64,000 bases of DNA from Chelydra serpentina. Lineage: Eukaryota; Chordata; Testudines; Chelydridae. Positions within the stretch are counted from its first letter, which is position 1, and each line of letters begins with the position of its first letter. This document shows positions 1 through 11,706 of the stretch, in pieces. Below the pieces are notes generated by a model. That model ran no database searches. It was not told the DNA's origin and saw nothing but the letters and a program-made list of their open reading frames with translations. The stretch lies in NCBI GenBank assembly GCA_037349315.1, contig JBAIAC010000035.1, forward strand, positions 12,352,501 to 12,416,500, given 5' to 3'. Made by a program: the position numbers and the translations under genes.

Positions 1-289
1 GTGTGGTATGAGTAGGGATGCTTACTTATCTTCTTTGCATCTTAGAGAAATCAAGGGATATTAATTCTTGTTTCCCAAATAATCCAAATATAAAAGTGAA
101 GGCTCACAGAGTTTGTTCGATTGCTTCCTTAGGGCCTAATTCCTGGTTCATTGAAGTTCATATGAGGTCTTTCCATTGACTTCAAGAGTCTTTGGATCAG
201 GCTCACAATGTACAATAGAACCACAGAGTTATGAAAACCAGAGGTATGAACTGACCAGTCAACCACACACCTCATTTGGAACCGGAAGT
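1..289 (+). repeat. Direct duplication, copy 1
   Basis: Bases 1-289 match 2035-2323 with an offset of 2034 and only a few substitutions (for example GTTCGATT versus GTTCAATT, and TACAATAG versus TACAGTAG). The match begins at the window edge, so its true left end is unknown. It ends in the middle of a Tigger-type element, which is complete in this copy. Confidence 0.95.
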
Positions 290-363
290 TCAGAGTTACA
301 AACATTTCAGAGTTATGAACAACCTCCATTCCTGAGGTATTCATTAACTCTGAGGTTCTACTG
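213..363 (+). mobile_element. Short Tigger/pogo-type nonautonomous element
   Basis: The element starts CAATAGAACCACAGAG and ends CTCTGAGGTTCTACTG, with inverted ends, and is flanked by TA on both sides (211-212 and 364-365). TA target duplication and CAG-type ends fit the pogo/Tigger branch of Tc1/mariner. At 151 bp it has no coding capacity. The matching truncated copy lies at 2247-2323. Confidence 0.8.
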
Positions 364-1632
364 TATATGTAATGTTTAGGAGTTTGAGAAATTGTTTTTT
401 TCTAGGTTCCAGCAGAGGGATGTTCAGAGGACAAATACGGTGCCCCCAGTATGGCACATAATTTTAAAATCTTATTTCCTCAGTCAGTAGGAATTCTAAA
501 AGGGGAACTGGAAGGGTTTTTCTATAAATTAAAATATATTTGTAAATATTCCAAAATAAGAAGTATCTGGGTGTTTAAAAGTCCAATTACTTGTGAGTAT
601 CTGAAAATAATAATTAATTGTTGTTTTCAAAACACACTCTTTTTAATCCATTGATCCAAATAGAAGTCCGGCCATAATCCATCTCTGCAGGCGTAATACC
701 ATGTGTATAAAGACACAGACATCAGGTCATGGGTCCCAAAGCAAAAAGCATCCCTACAGAAGTCAACGGGACTTAAACAAATGCCTGAAGTTAAGAATGA
801 GCTTCAGTGCTTTCCTGAATGAGGACCTTAGAGCCTAAACTTTTATTTTATTTGATCATCAGAGTGAGAAGAGCTATATGTTTACTGCTGATCGTTCTAT
901 GGAGATCATGGATTTTGGACCGGTTGGACCAATGGCTTCCTGACAAATTAAGGGTTGACTCATAATCATCTGTGCATAATATTTTGCATTTGACACACTT
1001 CTGTCTATTGTTATTGTGCTGATCGCCTCCTTCAGTACAAGGAAAGAGCACATGATGCCATGAGTAAGCATGCATTTCCTGTTACTTGACTGGTGAGAGT
1101 TTGCCATAAGCGATACTGATTGAGCACAAAAGAGGAATGTCACGTAGCATCATATGCTACATAAAGTACTGCACACAACAAGCAAAAATCTTCAGACTAA
1201 AATTAAAAAGTTACCCAGGCCAATCAACTGAAGATGTTCGTGAAGCTGATAGAAACTCATGCCACTCTTTCCTCTCATCTATGTGCTGTCTTTCCAATTA
1301 TATTCATAAGTAAGCAGGATCACTTTTTGTACTCATGTTCTTTTTTTTGCTGGTAGTTCCTCTGCCCATTAACCTTCCAGAATCTCAGCACTGGCTCCCC
1401 GCTAGCTGTGCCTGACCCTGCCTAAATTAAATGCCACAAGGACTCCTGGCGGAGTTGACAAAGAATTCTAAAGAATTTAGAACAACATTTGCAAATGTGA
1501 ATGCTTAAAATTAGATACTTAAGTGCGCTGATATTCACAGGGTACCAAGTATGCACAGCTCCTATAGAAATCTATGGGAGCTGGGTTTGTGCACTCTCTG
1601 GGAAAAGTTAGACTAATTATTTAGGTGACTTA

Positions 1633-1928
1633 GGGTACGTCTATACTTACGCGTCCGATCGGAGGCACGGGATCGATGTTCTGGGTTCGATTTATCGCGT
1701 CTTGTCTAGACGCGATAAATCGAACCAGGAAGTGCTCCGCCGTCGACGCTGGTAATCCAGCTCGACGAACGGAGTAGGCAGAGTCGACGGGGGAGCCTGC
1801 GCGCCGCGTGTGGACCCCGGGTAAGTGCTTTTTCATTCGAACTAATTTAGTTCGACTTCAGCTACGTTATTCACGTAGCTGAAGTTGCGTATCTTAGTTC
1901 GAATTCTGGGGTTAGTGTAGACCAGCCC
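1633..1928 (+). mobile_element. Double-hairpin TA-MITE, copy 1
   Basis: Inverted ends GGGTACGTCTATACT and AGTGTAGACCAGCCC are flanked by TA on each side (1631-1632 and 1929-1930). Inside are two strong hairpins: one whose arms read CGATTTATCGCGTCT and its complement, and one whose arms read CTTCAGCTACGT and its complement. It is 296 bp, CpG-rich against an AT-rich intron, and has no coding capacity. TA target sites suggest Tc1/mariner-like or related transposase mobilisation; the family name is not certain. Confidence 0.85.
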
Positions 1929-2034
1929 TAAATATGGGTTTAGGTAACAATCGAGTTTGGCCTAAATCTAAACAACTTTCCCAATCTTCTTTTTCAGTTG
2001 AAGATGAAGACTGAACACGCAAAGAAGTCTTGCA

Positions 2035-2323
2035 GTGTGGTATGAGTAGGGATGCTTACTTATCTTCTTTGCATCTTAGAGAAATCAAGGGATATTAATT
2101 CTTGTTTCCCAAATAATCCAAATATAAAAGTGAAGGCTCACAGAGTTTGTTCAATTGCTTCCTTAGGGCCTAATTCCTGGTTCATTGAAGTTCATATGAG
2201 GTCTTTCCATTGACTTCAAGAGTCTTTGGATCAGGCTCACAATGTACAGTAGAACCACAGAGTTATGAAAACCAGAGGTATGAACTGACCAGTCAACCAC
2301 ACACCTCATTTGGAACCGGAAGT
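2035..2323 (+). repeat. Direct duplication, copy 2 (right-truncated)
   Basis: Near-identical second copy of 1-289. After GGAACCGGAAGT at 2323 the sequence leaves the alignment and continues as unrelated DNA (GTGAGCTAATGG), cutting the Tigger-type element after about 77 bases. The high identity suggests either a recent duplication or an assembly artefact. Confidence 0.95.
2247..2323 (+). mobile_element. Truncated Tigger-type element
   Basis: The left end CAGTAGAACCACAGAG follows TA exactly as in the copy at 213. The element stops at 2323, where the duplicated segment ends, and no right inverted end follows. Confidence 0.8.
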
Positions 2324-4078
2324 GTGAGCTAATGGCAGAATCCGAAATAGAATCCCGGCCTCCAGATCCCCACCAGAAATAATTAGTATATAAAGAAGGC
2401 CATTGGATTCTTCTACTTACCCTACCCATCAAAATAAGAACAAGGAGATACTATGAAATTCAAAGACAACTCAGTTAAAATAAAACACTTTCCATTACTT
2501 AGCTCTTTGAATCTTCAAAGCAGTTTACAAAAAGGATCCATTATTAAGGTCATAATATTTTAACAGAATACCTAACTTCTGCAACTCACAATCACTCCAG
2601 GAGCACAAAAAGGATGGGGCATGAATAAAAATAGCAACTACCACTATAAAAATGAGGATATAATTACAAGGACTATTAATCTTCATGTACCACGGCAAAA
2701 ACTGATCACTACCAGGATCATGGATACATTCCCATCCTCATCTCCCATGGTATCATATTGCCTGATTGGCCAGGTGCATTGTAGGTAGTCTAGGAAAGAT
2801 TAGATTTTAATCAGTAAATATCACCCAAGAGTCTAGAAAAGGTGAGTGTGGCTCTAGAAAAGTACTTTTTTACAAAGTACTTTTGTACATGGAACACTGA
2901 ATAATGATCATTACAAACTATTAGGCCCAATTATGATGATTTTTATCTGTGAATATAAATTGTGGGAGTTCTTATGTTTTGAATAAGTATAAAGCATTTG
3001 AGGATTGTTTGGTTTTAATTTTCTGCCAGTGTGAAAAGTTAAGTCAATAAAAACAGGGGGGAAAATACGTAGACAAAAATGTATTATTATCATTTGTATT
3101 ATTATTATCATAAAAAATCATGAAAAGTGAAAATCCGCTCATTTCAAACCCAATTACAGGGGTTTTGTCTTTCCCCTGCAAGATCGGGAAGAGGCACTGC
3201 CAAAGACAAAGATCCTGATGAGATGCCCTGCTTTGGTTTGGCCTTCATATGTGCCTAATGAGGATGACTCTACCTTGCATTACCACAGATGCCTACATTT
3301 ATTGTGAGAGCCTTGCTGCTGTTCAAGCACCTGGGCCTCCAAGTTCTAGAAAACAGAGGTCACCAAAGACCAAAGTGAAGTGTGATCAGCCAAGAAGAGG
3401 GGTTAAAAATTAAAAACTCATATGAGTAATAACTGAAGAACGTATGGCAAAAGGGCATGACTTCAGGGAAGGATGACTTGGAAACAAACCAATTCCCTTG
3501 CTCAAATTTATGAGCTCACATAAAACCAGATCATAAATAAATGGTAAGTGTTTGTTATTACACATTAGCATATTAGAGTCAGTAATATTTGCATGATTTG
3601 GAAATCACATTTCTGACCGGTAAATTTATAGCATTTTAAATTTCTACTTACTGCACATATTGCACAAAATAACCTTCTACACATATAAACAGAATTGCAA
3701 CACAGTTGTAAAACCCAGGTCTTGTGATCAAACAAACCTTCAGCCTGGATGAGAAAAAAAAATACTAGGGCAATATTCTGCAAACACTACCAGGTACAGT
3801 ACATTCTACTGTGGGAAGTCATCTGCAAGTAACCATTAGCAATATCAGACCTTATTTAGAAGCGTCTGAATGTATTCTAGTGACCGTTGTGAGTGCTTTA
3901 GATGGGACATAATCAGAATACCATACAGCAGCCTGGGATAAAGCACCATATTTCATCTTCTAAATCACCTACATCATAGTCACGTATATTTAAATAAAAC
4001 TATTATAAAATGTGCTATTCGCATTATGTTATCGGGACTTCTACTTTGCAACTGCAAAGACTGCACATACTACATATA

Positions 4079-4373
4079 GGCTAGGTCTACACTACCCCCC
4101 CCGTCGAACTAAGGTACGCAACTTCAGCTACGTGAATAACGTAGCTGAAGTCGAAGTACCTTAGTTCGAATGAAAAAGCACTTACCCGGGATCCACATGC
4201 GGCGCGCAGGCTCCCCCGTCGACTCCGCCTACTCCGTTCGTCGAGCTGGATTACCAGCGTCGACGACGGAGCACTTCCTGGTTCGATTTATCGCGTCTTG
4301 ACAAGACGCGATAAATCGAACCCAGAACATCGATCGCGCGCCTCCGACGGGACGCGTAAGTATAGACCTACCC
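4079..4373 (-). mobile_element. Double-hairpin TA-MITE, copy 2
   Basis: Reverse-oriented copy of the element at 1633, about 2.15 kb away. It starts GGCTAGGTCTACACT and ends AGTATAGACCTACCC. Both internal hairpins are preserved, one with the TTCAGCTACGTGAATAACGT core and one with the ATTTATCGCGTCTTG core. The flanks are TA-rich; the exact target duplication is blurred by the surrounding ATATA. Confidence 0.85.
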
Positions 4374-5538
4374 ATATATACAGACACCTTTATTCTCCAA
4401 TGCTAATTAGTGTTTGTACAGAGCCTGCCCAATTGAGGAGAGAAATAAGTAGCTGTAGGTCTAGACATGGGGGAGCATAATGCTCTCTTGGTTACATAGG
4501 ACATTGTGGGGGTTATGTCGTGCCAGAGGAAGCACATCCAGAGAAATGGAACAGCTCTTCCTTTCAAAACCACATAAAATACCCTTCCAAGAAGGGCTAA
4601 AGGGCAAATAGGACTTTAGTCGCCTTATTGAAACTATGGAGAAGAGCTATACATGAAAGAAAAGACAAAGGGAACACATTTCTGGTCAAATATAGCAACA
4701 ACTAATGTGCTGATGGATAAAATCAATGCAGAAAGTTCGTTCATTTATATCACTGGTGGGTTAAGACATCAGTAGTGCTGTACCTCAAAATAAGTTGAGT
4801 ATGGGGCAGCTTCCCTCAAACACGCAATTAATTCATTACAAAGAGTATAAAGGCTCAGTTCTATTTTAGGATGGCTTAATATAAAATGCTTGTGATCCAT
4901 GGAAGCTGAGATGACAGAAATATATCCGTGTCAGATGACTCTGGCTACTCTTGTAACGAAAAACCTCCACACTTTTGTAAAAATTTAACTCAAGTTATAT
5001 AGCACTGTTACATAGCCTTCATCTACAGGTTTACACCTGTATGTTGCCACATTACTTTTTTTTTTTTTTTACGTTTCCCCTGACATATAACATTCGACTT
5101 TAAATATATTTGTAAGTCAGAATATTTAAAAATATCATGAAGCCTAGGATCTGACACTAGAGAAAGGCCCATACAGGTCCAAATACTCAAAGGAACAAAA
5201 CGTCCCAACCTACCATTATGGGTCCAGTCCCAAGTCCCATTTCACAGAAGGGGCTTACTGTCCAGGTCCTGATCAGATATGGCCCAAAAGGGCAGACCTC
5301 TCATACTCTGGAGATACTTTGGCCATTCAAGGCAGCGCTCTTGGGGGAACAGTTGACCATGTTTTAGTGCCCTTGACCCCAAAACCCTAGTCTCGATTCA
5401 CGATCAAACTGCGACCTTAGTCTAAACCTTAAAGAAAAACTCCTGCCTCAAGCCGTCTCTAATTTTAAGCATTTTAAAACATTCGATACATCTGTTGCAA
5501 AATTTGACAAGATTGAAATAATAGTAAAGAATTCTCAC

Positions 5539-5682
5539 CTGGTATTTTGGGCATTGTTCTTTCGTATCGGAAGACGAGGAGGATGAATTGATGGAACTGT
5601 CCAATGAAGAGGAACTGTCTCCTCCAGGCTTCAGTTGGCAACATTTCCCAAAGACTCTCACCTGAACATCACTACAGAGTTT
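5539..5682 (-). CDS. FNIP1: FNIP1 coding exon 3
   Basis: Third coding exon of FNIP1, 144 bases (48 codons, phase 0 at both ends) on the minus strand, encoding residues 73-120. It begins [20 protein letters not shown], continues into [11 protein letters not shown] and a run of six serines, and ends KEQCPKYQ. The [20 protein letters not shown] signature separates FNIP1 from FNIP2. The acceptor is TGTGTTTCAG (just above 5682) and the donor is GTGAGAA (5538 down). The serine-rich part is a low-complexity loop inside the longin region, and its length is expected to vary between species. Exon 4, which should start near the GSRCSSDANMLGEMMF motif, was looked for below 5539 and not seen, so it lies outside the window. 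Confidence 0.97.
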
Positions 5683-6762
5683 CTGAAACACAGACCACAT
5701 GCCTGTCATTAGATTTCACATCCCTAAAATCATTGTTTAATGGCACTGGAACGATCTGGTTTTGAATTCCCAGTTTAGAAAGCGTATTTACCAGCAAAAA
5801 GGTTATATGCCAAGGCAAACAGTACGCAGAACGAGGATTTATTTCTCCTCCAGACTGGCTACAGGGAAGGAGGCTGGGCTGCTTTACTTAGAAAACTGAA
5901 CTGGGAGCTAACACAACATTCCTTGTTCATTTTCTTAAAAAACTGCAGGCAGTCAAGCTGCTTTGAAGTTTTACAGAGAATAATTACTGGGCACAGGAGC
6001 AGGAGAATGGGTGGCAGAGGAAGGGGTGAATACAGGGAGAGGAACAATAGATTCCACCTGCCTTCTCCCCACCTTACGTACATACTAATAAGTGTTTATA
6101 CAGTCTTGTGGTTGACATAGCACTTCATAGATGCAGATGACGACATTTCAAAAATTCAGGTTTTTAGTCCTAATGGTTGTGAAGAAAAGCCTGAAAATGC
6201 AACCCAAGTGTAACTGAAGCAGAGTCTGCGAAGGGCCAGAAACAATAGCTCTGAGAGGTGTGAACTGCGCCAGGCATCTCAATGGGACGTCAAAGCCTTG
6301 CCAACACCACCCCAGCAGGGGGCTCTGTGCATGTGTCAGCTGGCAGAAGGAAAAAGGCACAGGGAGGCCCAGCCCATGCATCCAAGCAGATACATGCCAG
6401 CTGCCAAGATAAGTACTAGGTCCCTGCCACTCCCACTCCCACCATTGGCCCTGTGCAGGGAGAAAATGGTCCCCTGCTGCTCCTGGGGCAGGGGAGGTGA
6501 AGCAGAGGGAGAAACGAGCACCATGCCTCTGCCCCTCCCTCCCTGGGTGGGGTAGGGGCCAGTGCAAGTGGAGGGTGGGGCTCCATGTGCCATGGTGCAT
6601 GTAGGCCGCCAGCTTGCTATAATCTGGCCCCGAGTGCAGACAGGGCTCATGCACTTACTAACATTTTCCCATCGTGTCACCCACACTAGTATTTGCACCG
6701 TTGCTATCACTAGTGAAGCTACTCCAGTGGGAAAGGTTAAGGAAAAATGTACAGACAAAGCA

Positions 6763-6838
6763 GTGGGTCTGTGGCAGAGCTGGGAATGGAAACCCATTCT
6801 CCTGACCCCTAGGCTTGTGTTTTAGCCACTAGCACCAG
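6763..6838 (-). repeat. MIR fragment
   Basis: GTGGCAGAGCTGGGAATGGA followed by CTCCTGACCCCTAGGCTTG and TAGCCACTAGCACC matches the reverse complement of the tRNA-like and core part of MIR-type SINEs. Confidence 0.65.
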
Positions 6839-9713
6839 TTCCCACTCAGAGTAACCTACTCCCATTATGACGCACTAATCCTTATGGGGAGCACGCTGAA
6901 GGCATGCAATGCGTAGATTTGCTAATGGCTCGTATTTTTGGCTTGCACCTAGTACACAATGGCTGGAACATGTGAACGATAATCATATGACTTTAGTAGG
7001 AACTTGTGAACTAGAATTGCATTTTATCTCTGACACAAATAACAATGTCCTGGGCTAGGCTAGGCATCATGTGATAAAAAAACCACATTGAATCCACAGG
7101 GTTACAGCAGCTTGTTCAGGCAAACCACATTTCAGCTTTACATTTTCCATCCGATGTTGCAAGTTCCCATAAGAAGATGTGGTAAGAACTAGGCTTACTT
7201 CAGGTTATAAGTATATTAAATGCATTTATGTAAAAGGAAAAACTTCTGTGCATTAAATGACAGTCTAAAAAGTGCGCATTTTGCAAAACCTAATCATTTC
7301 TCTTCACTAGCACTTGAATATTTTCAGCATAGTAGCTTTTCCCAGATTCGCTGAGGAGATCTGTCTTGAAACTATAGTTTCCTAATTTAAATACTAGAGG
7401 GGAACAGACATTTGATCTTTCCAGTTGAACGCAAAATGAACTAAGGAACCTGGGAAGTAAAAAGAGGTCAAATGTTCAAGATCTTTTAGATGCCATCTGT
7501 CAGCAGCTTACAAGTAGCAAATCATCTGTAAAACGCAGAACACTGGCAAATTTTGGAACATGCAATTTTAGAATCCAGCATGTGCTTAAGCGTAACCTGT
7601 TGGACTATGAGATCAAGTATCGGTAATGCTCCTCCTCCCTGTAGTTACGGAATTTGAATGTCAATGAAATATTAGATGCTACAAATTGCTAGATATTATG
7701 CAACAAGGGAACAGGCCAACTTGTGTTCCAGTATAATATTCCAAGCATTTTCAAGTCATATTTCCCAAAATAAAGAAGTAACTACAGAATTCAATAAGCT
7801 GCACAAACAGACCTATTCTCTTTCTTCCCAAATGTACATAGTGCAGCAAATCGAGTCTCTAGATAAAATGCTGCTGGCCAATCTCTGCCATACACAAAGT
7901 TGCCAGAAAGGGGAACTGTGAAAGGGGGTCTTTTGCATCCCCTGGCCAGAGTTCTTATGCACAAATTGATGACAGACTCAGCCGCAGGTGGATATGCACT
8001 GAAGACCCACTATGAAGCAGCTCTCACCCCAGTGGCCGTGCTTCTGGGGTTCTACCATGTACATCTGCAGCAGACTCTTTCCTAAATCATCTTCCCCAAC
8101 CTGCCCCAGCAATGCCTGGCCCTGCTAAACCCCTTGATGGTTTTACAATGGACTGTCACTGGGTCCATAAACTCTTCACTGTATGGGCAGGGTACAAGCA
8201 GCACTTCTGCTTCTTCCACCACCAGTTAAACAGAACAAGATTAAAACGAAAATAAACGAATCTTTAAAGTTATGGGAAGCCAGAATCAATGGGATGAACC
8301 CTTTGAAAACACACATGGGTAGGTCAGGGTAAATGAATGTGGGGGAAGGTTTCTTCTCCCTGCCTGTTAGGTAAGGGACTCTGGTCTCTGAGCTACTGAT
8401 CCCCACATGGATAAAATGCCTTGCCATGCCCCAAAGGAGAATTGCAGTAGAAGCGAGGTCTCCATTAACAGAGCTCAGACAGAAGAGCTAGCGTTTCCAA
8501 CACACCAGAAGTAACAGAGCTGCTGGGAGAGGGGAGCGTAACCAAACTCAGGCTGGCCCTGGAGCCAGCTGCATCCTGACTGGAGAGGCCTGAAATAAAA
8601 CAGAGAGTAAGTCTGTGAAAGAAAACAGGGAGAAGGCTCTGGAAGGCTGTAGGACTCCAAAAGTCAGACTCTCAGCAACTGCGGGAAGGACGAGTTTCCT
8701 GAGGCAGGAGATGTAAGCACCAAAAACGGTAGAAAAATCCCATTTGAAGGGAACCTAGGGTATTGGGCCAAAGCCAAGCAGTGTGATGGGGTGGGTGTGC
8801 ATAAGAGAGACAGAGAACATTCATCATGCATTTTATCTTTTGTCTGCCACAGTAAGTGCTCAGATTTCACTGTGGTGAGGACAATATAAGAAAACTATCC
8901 AAAAAGAACACTAAGCTGCCATCGCCTGAGAACTATCCATCCAATATCCAGGCTACTCGAATCCTCAGAAACAAAGGGACCTGCACGCTGATGAAAAATG
9001 AATCTAGAGAAATTAACTCTCGCAGTTTATGATTGTTTATGGACATCAGCCTGAATTGTAACTGCGGCTATAAAAATATTAGTGCATCTGCCTAGACTAT
9101 TAGATTGTTGCACATTTTTTCAACTGCCAGGTGTTTTTTAAAGTGAAGTAGCACTCCTGAAAGTTGTCAGTTTTGTTCCCAGTGTTGTCTAACTCCTGCA
9201 AGTATTCACAGGACAAACAGGAGCAGGACTGGGAAAAACATCCCTCTACTAGCCCATCAATATGCCTCCTGTTCTGATTGAAGGGAATACTGAGGGTTAA
9301 GAGGGTAGGATTCAGACTCCATGGTGCAGAGATGCCAACTGTAACAGTAGTCTCTTGCTCCCCGAAAACTTGTCCACGAGGAAACAGTTTGAGACCATCG
9401 TCTCAATTTCACAGGTCACCTCCAGGCAAACGGCTCAATATTCTGTTACTAATCCCTTGAGCAATTTAGTGCCCAACACGTACCCTTTGCTTAAGCATAA
9501 TCCAATGTGTGGGTAATCCTGGGTTGTTTGAAATTATGTGCCGTTTTTATGCTTTTTAACCAGTGTGGCAGTTGGAGTCAAAGATTCCAAATGAGGAGGT
9601 CACGGACGGCTCTGGTGTCACTGCACCAGAAACAGTGGCCTATGCAGCACGGAGAAAATGAAACTCAGCGGCTCCCCAAACCCTCTCGTTCTTTCCAGTC
9701 CTGTGAGTAACTC

Positions 9714-10479
9714 TGTGACACATAATGCAACCCCATGCAGTATCTTTGGGGACCACGGAATATAAATGTATGAATGGTTTAGGTATGAATATGTTTTGCT
9801 CTCTGAGGGAGGGTTACCACAGCTCCTCCAGGAACTAAAAACAGTGGCGGGATGATTAAGGCACATCACTGAAACAAAACCTCAGAGAGGTTCCACCCTC
9901 GGGGTAGTTTGCATATATTTGTTCCAACTGGGTTTCCCAGAGAGCAAGGGACAAAGAGAAAACTTGGGCTCTATAAAGGCTGAGTATAAACAGACTCAGG
10001 GTCTTCCTTTAGATTCAGCAAACAGACAGGACCATTGATCCTAGGGGGAACCCCAACCCTAGAGGGAGGGGTTGGGAGGGCATTGGTCTACCAGGACCCA
10101 TAACATTGATGGGCAGTTTCTGGTACATTAGTAAGCATGTAGGAACCTTTATTGTTTTTATAATGTTTCTTCTGTAATGCTTTTACCCTAAGAATAAATG
10201 TATGCTGCTTAGAAAGAACTGTGTGATCACGAGTAACTCCTGGCAATACACTGGTCATAGCCCTTGGAAAGAAAGCAAAGCACAGGCTTTAAGTGAACTA
10301 GCTTGCTGGGAATATCACAGTATATTGCCCCAGTCAGAAGAGAGTGGATTGGATCCCTACCCAGAAACGGGGGATGGCTGGAAGTCTGGTACCAGATTGG
10401 GCATTCCTGGAGCGGACCACACAGTGTGTGTGATGGGGAGGAGGGAGAATACACATGTAGTTACCCTGAAACTGTGACA
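9714..10479 (+). mobile_element. Solo LTR of an endogenous retrovirus
   Basis: A 766-bp block that starts TGTGACACATAATGC and ends AACTGTGACA, giving TG...CA ends, with a perfect 5-bp target duplication AACTC (9709-9713 and 10480-10484). It has a TATA-like CTATAAAGG at 9971-9979 and an AATAAA at 10193-10198, in the right order for U3-R-U5 on the plus strand. No internal retroviral sequence is present, so this is a solo LTR left by recombination between two LTRs. Five-base duplication fits ERV class III or gypsy-like integrases; the family cannot be named from the LTR alone. Confidence 0.8.
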
Positions 10480-10485
10480 AACTCC

Positions 10486-11125
10486 ATTGTCCAACATCAT
10501 CCAAACTCCTAACGCTAGTATCACATTAGACCCCTCATTTACTCCTTCCCAAGTCCAATCCAGCTGTTGTCACATCTTGCTCCTTTGCAGCATTTCTAAG
10601 CTCCACTCTTCCCCCTCCAACACAACTGCCCAACGCCTTGGTTCCCTTTTGCCTTGTCTACTGCAACCGCCTTTTCTCAGCCTCTGCCTTCCTCTCTTCT
10701 GACTCTTCCTCCTTCTCCTGTTCTCTCTATTAATCTTCTTCACTCCAGACCTCCTTGCAGGTTTCCCCGTATGCTTAGAAAATTTTCTCACTTCTCATGT
10801 GCCAGTCAGCAACCATTTTCAGTCAAAAATCCCTTTTTGACGATGCCCTTCTTTGAACCATAAACCATCAAAGGACAACTAAACAAGACATAATGGCAAA
10901 AACAAAAACACATGCACTCTGTTCTCTGGGGAAAGCACTGATGCAGGATTCCCCTCCTAGTGTGTACTTTGACCTCTTCCCTCAACTCCATTTTGTGGCA
11001 TCATTTCTGTTGGGTCCTTGTCAAATCTGACTGTAAGCTCCTTGGGGCAGGCACCTGGCATTGCTAGTTGTTTTTACATACCATACACATTCATGATGCT
11101 ATATAATTAATGAACAATAACAGTT
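10486..11125 (+). mobile_element. Probable L2-type LINE 3' end
   Basis: The stretch near 11025 (GACTGTAAGCTCCTTGGGGCAGGCACC) matches the typical L2 3' end, and the upstream pyrimidine-rich block (10540-10780) is consistent with a decayed ORF2 end. No intact frame remains. The left limit is a guess. Confidence 0.45.
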
Positions 11126-11706
11126 GAGTACAGAACTGTGTGGTCCCTGCGAATGGCCAATGTAAATGCAGTGTCAAGGTTGGGAAGTCAAGCACTCAGC
11201 TCAAACATCAGAAAATGCAGAGTGAAAGCTGAGAGCTCAGCACTGGCTCTGCCCTCTGGGCCTATACCTTAAAATAGGAGTGAAAAATCGGTCTTTCCAT
11301 TGCATATTTGCATCCAAATTCAAATCAGGTCAGATATTAGTTTTTCAAGGATTTCTAAGGAACATTCTTCCTGCTTGTGCGGACATGAATTTTCATTGGG
11401 ACCCAGCGAGGAAGCACATTTCTAACTAATCTCTGGGTCTGGGTTTTTCAGCTAGAAGGAAACAGCAATAAGGGAAAGGATGCTAGGGGAGAAGGAGCAG
11501 GTACAGATGTGAGGCTACCAGGAGCCATTAAAGTGATAGACAGACATTATCACCTAAAAATAAATTAATAAGCTGTCATTATGAACAAGCCTCGTAGTTG
11601 TATGAGGTACAAACACTGAAATCTCAATGAAGGCAAGTAGATCAGACTTACAAAGCTGCCAGGGAGGAGTATTCTGACTGTTTCCAAACCCTGACTGACT
11701 AATAAC

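Larger units (their letters stand above)
1..5538 (-). other. FNIP1: FNIP1 intron 3 (partial)
   Basis: The intron downstream of exon 3 runs off the left edge. It holds a direct duplication (1-289 and 2035-2323), a Tigger-type element and its truncated copy, and two inverted copies of a TA-MITE (1633-1928 and 4079-4373). The stretches 366-1632, 2324-4078 and 4374-5538 are AT-rich with no exon, RNA gene or repeat family that I can name. A weak ancient-repeat fragment (CTTCAAAGCAGTTTAC) sits near 2510-2535, and a run of 18 T at about 5057. Confidence 0.9.

Noticed and set aside
4079..4373. A CRISPR-like or bacterial insertion, because of the repeated hairpins
   Set aside because: The structure is a eukaryotic MITE with inverted ends and TA-rich flanks, repeated elsewhere in the window; there are no spacers or prokaryotic genes.
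1..5538. FNIP1 exon 4
   Set aside because: Looked for the conserved NMLGEMMFGSVAMSYKG region on the minus strand and did not find it; it must lie left of the window.
6148..6797. Overlapping open frames of 153 and 168 residues on the minus strand
   Set aside because: No recognisable domain or splice signals, frames open on both strands, and a MIR fragment at one end. Treated as GC-rich intronic DNA.
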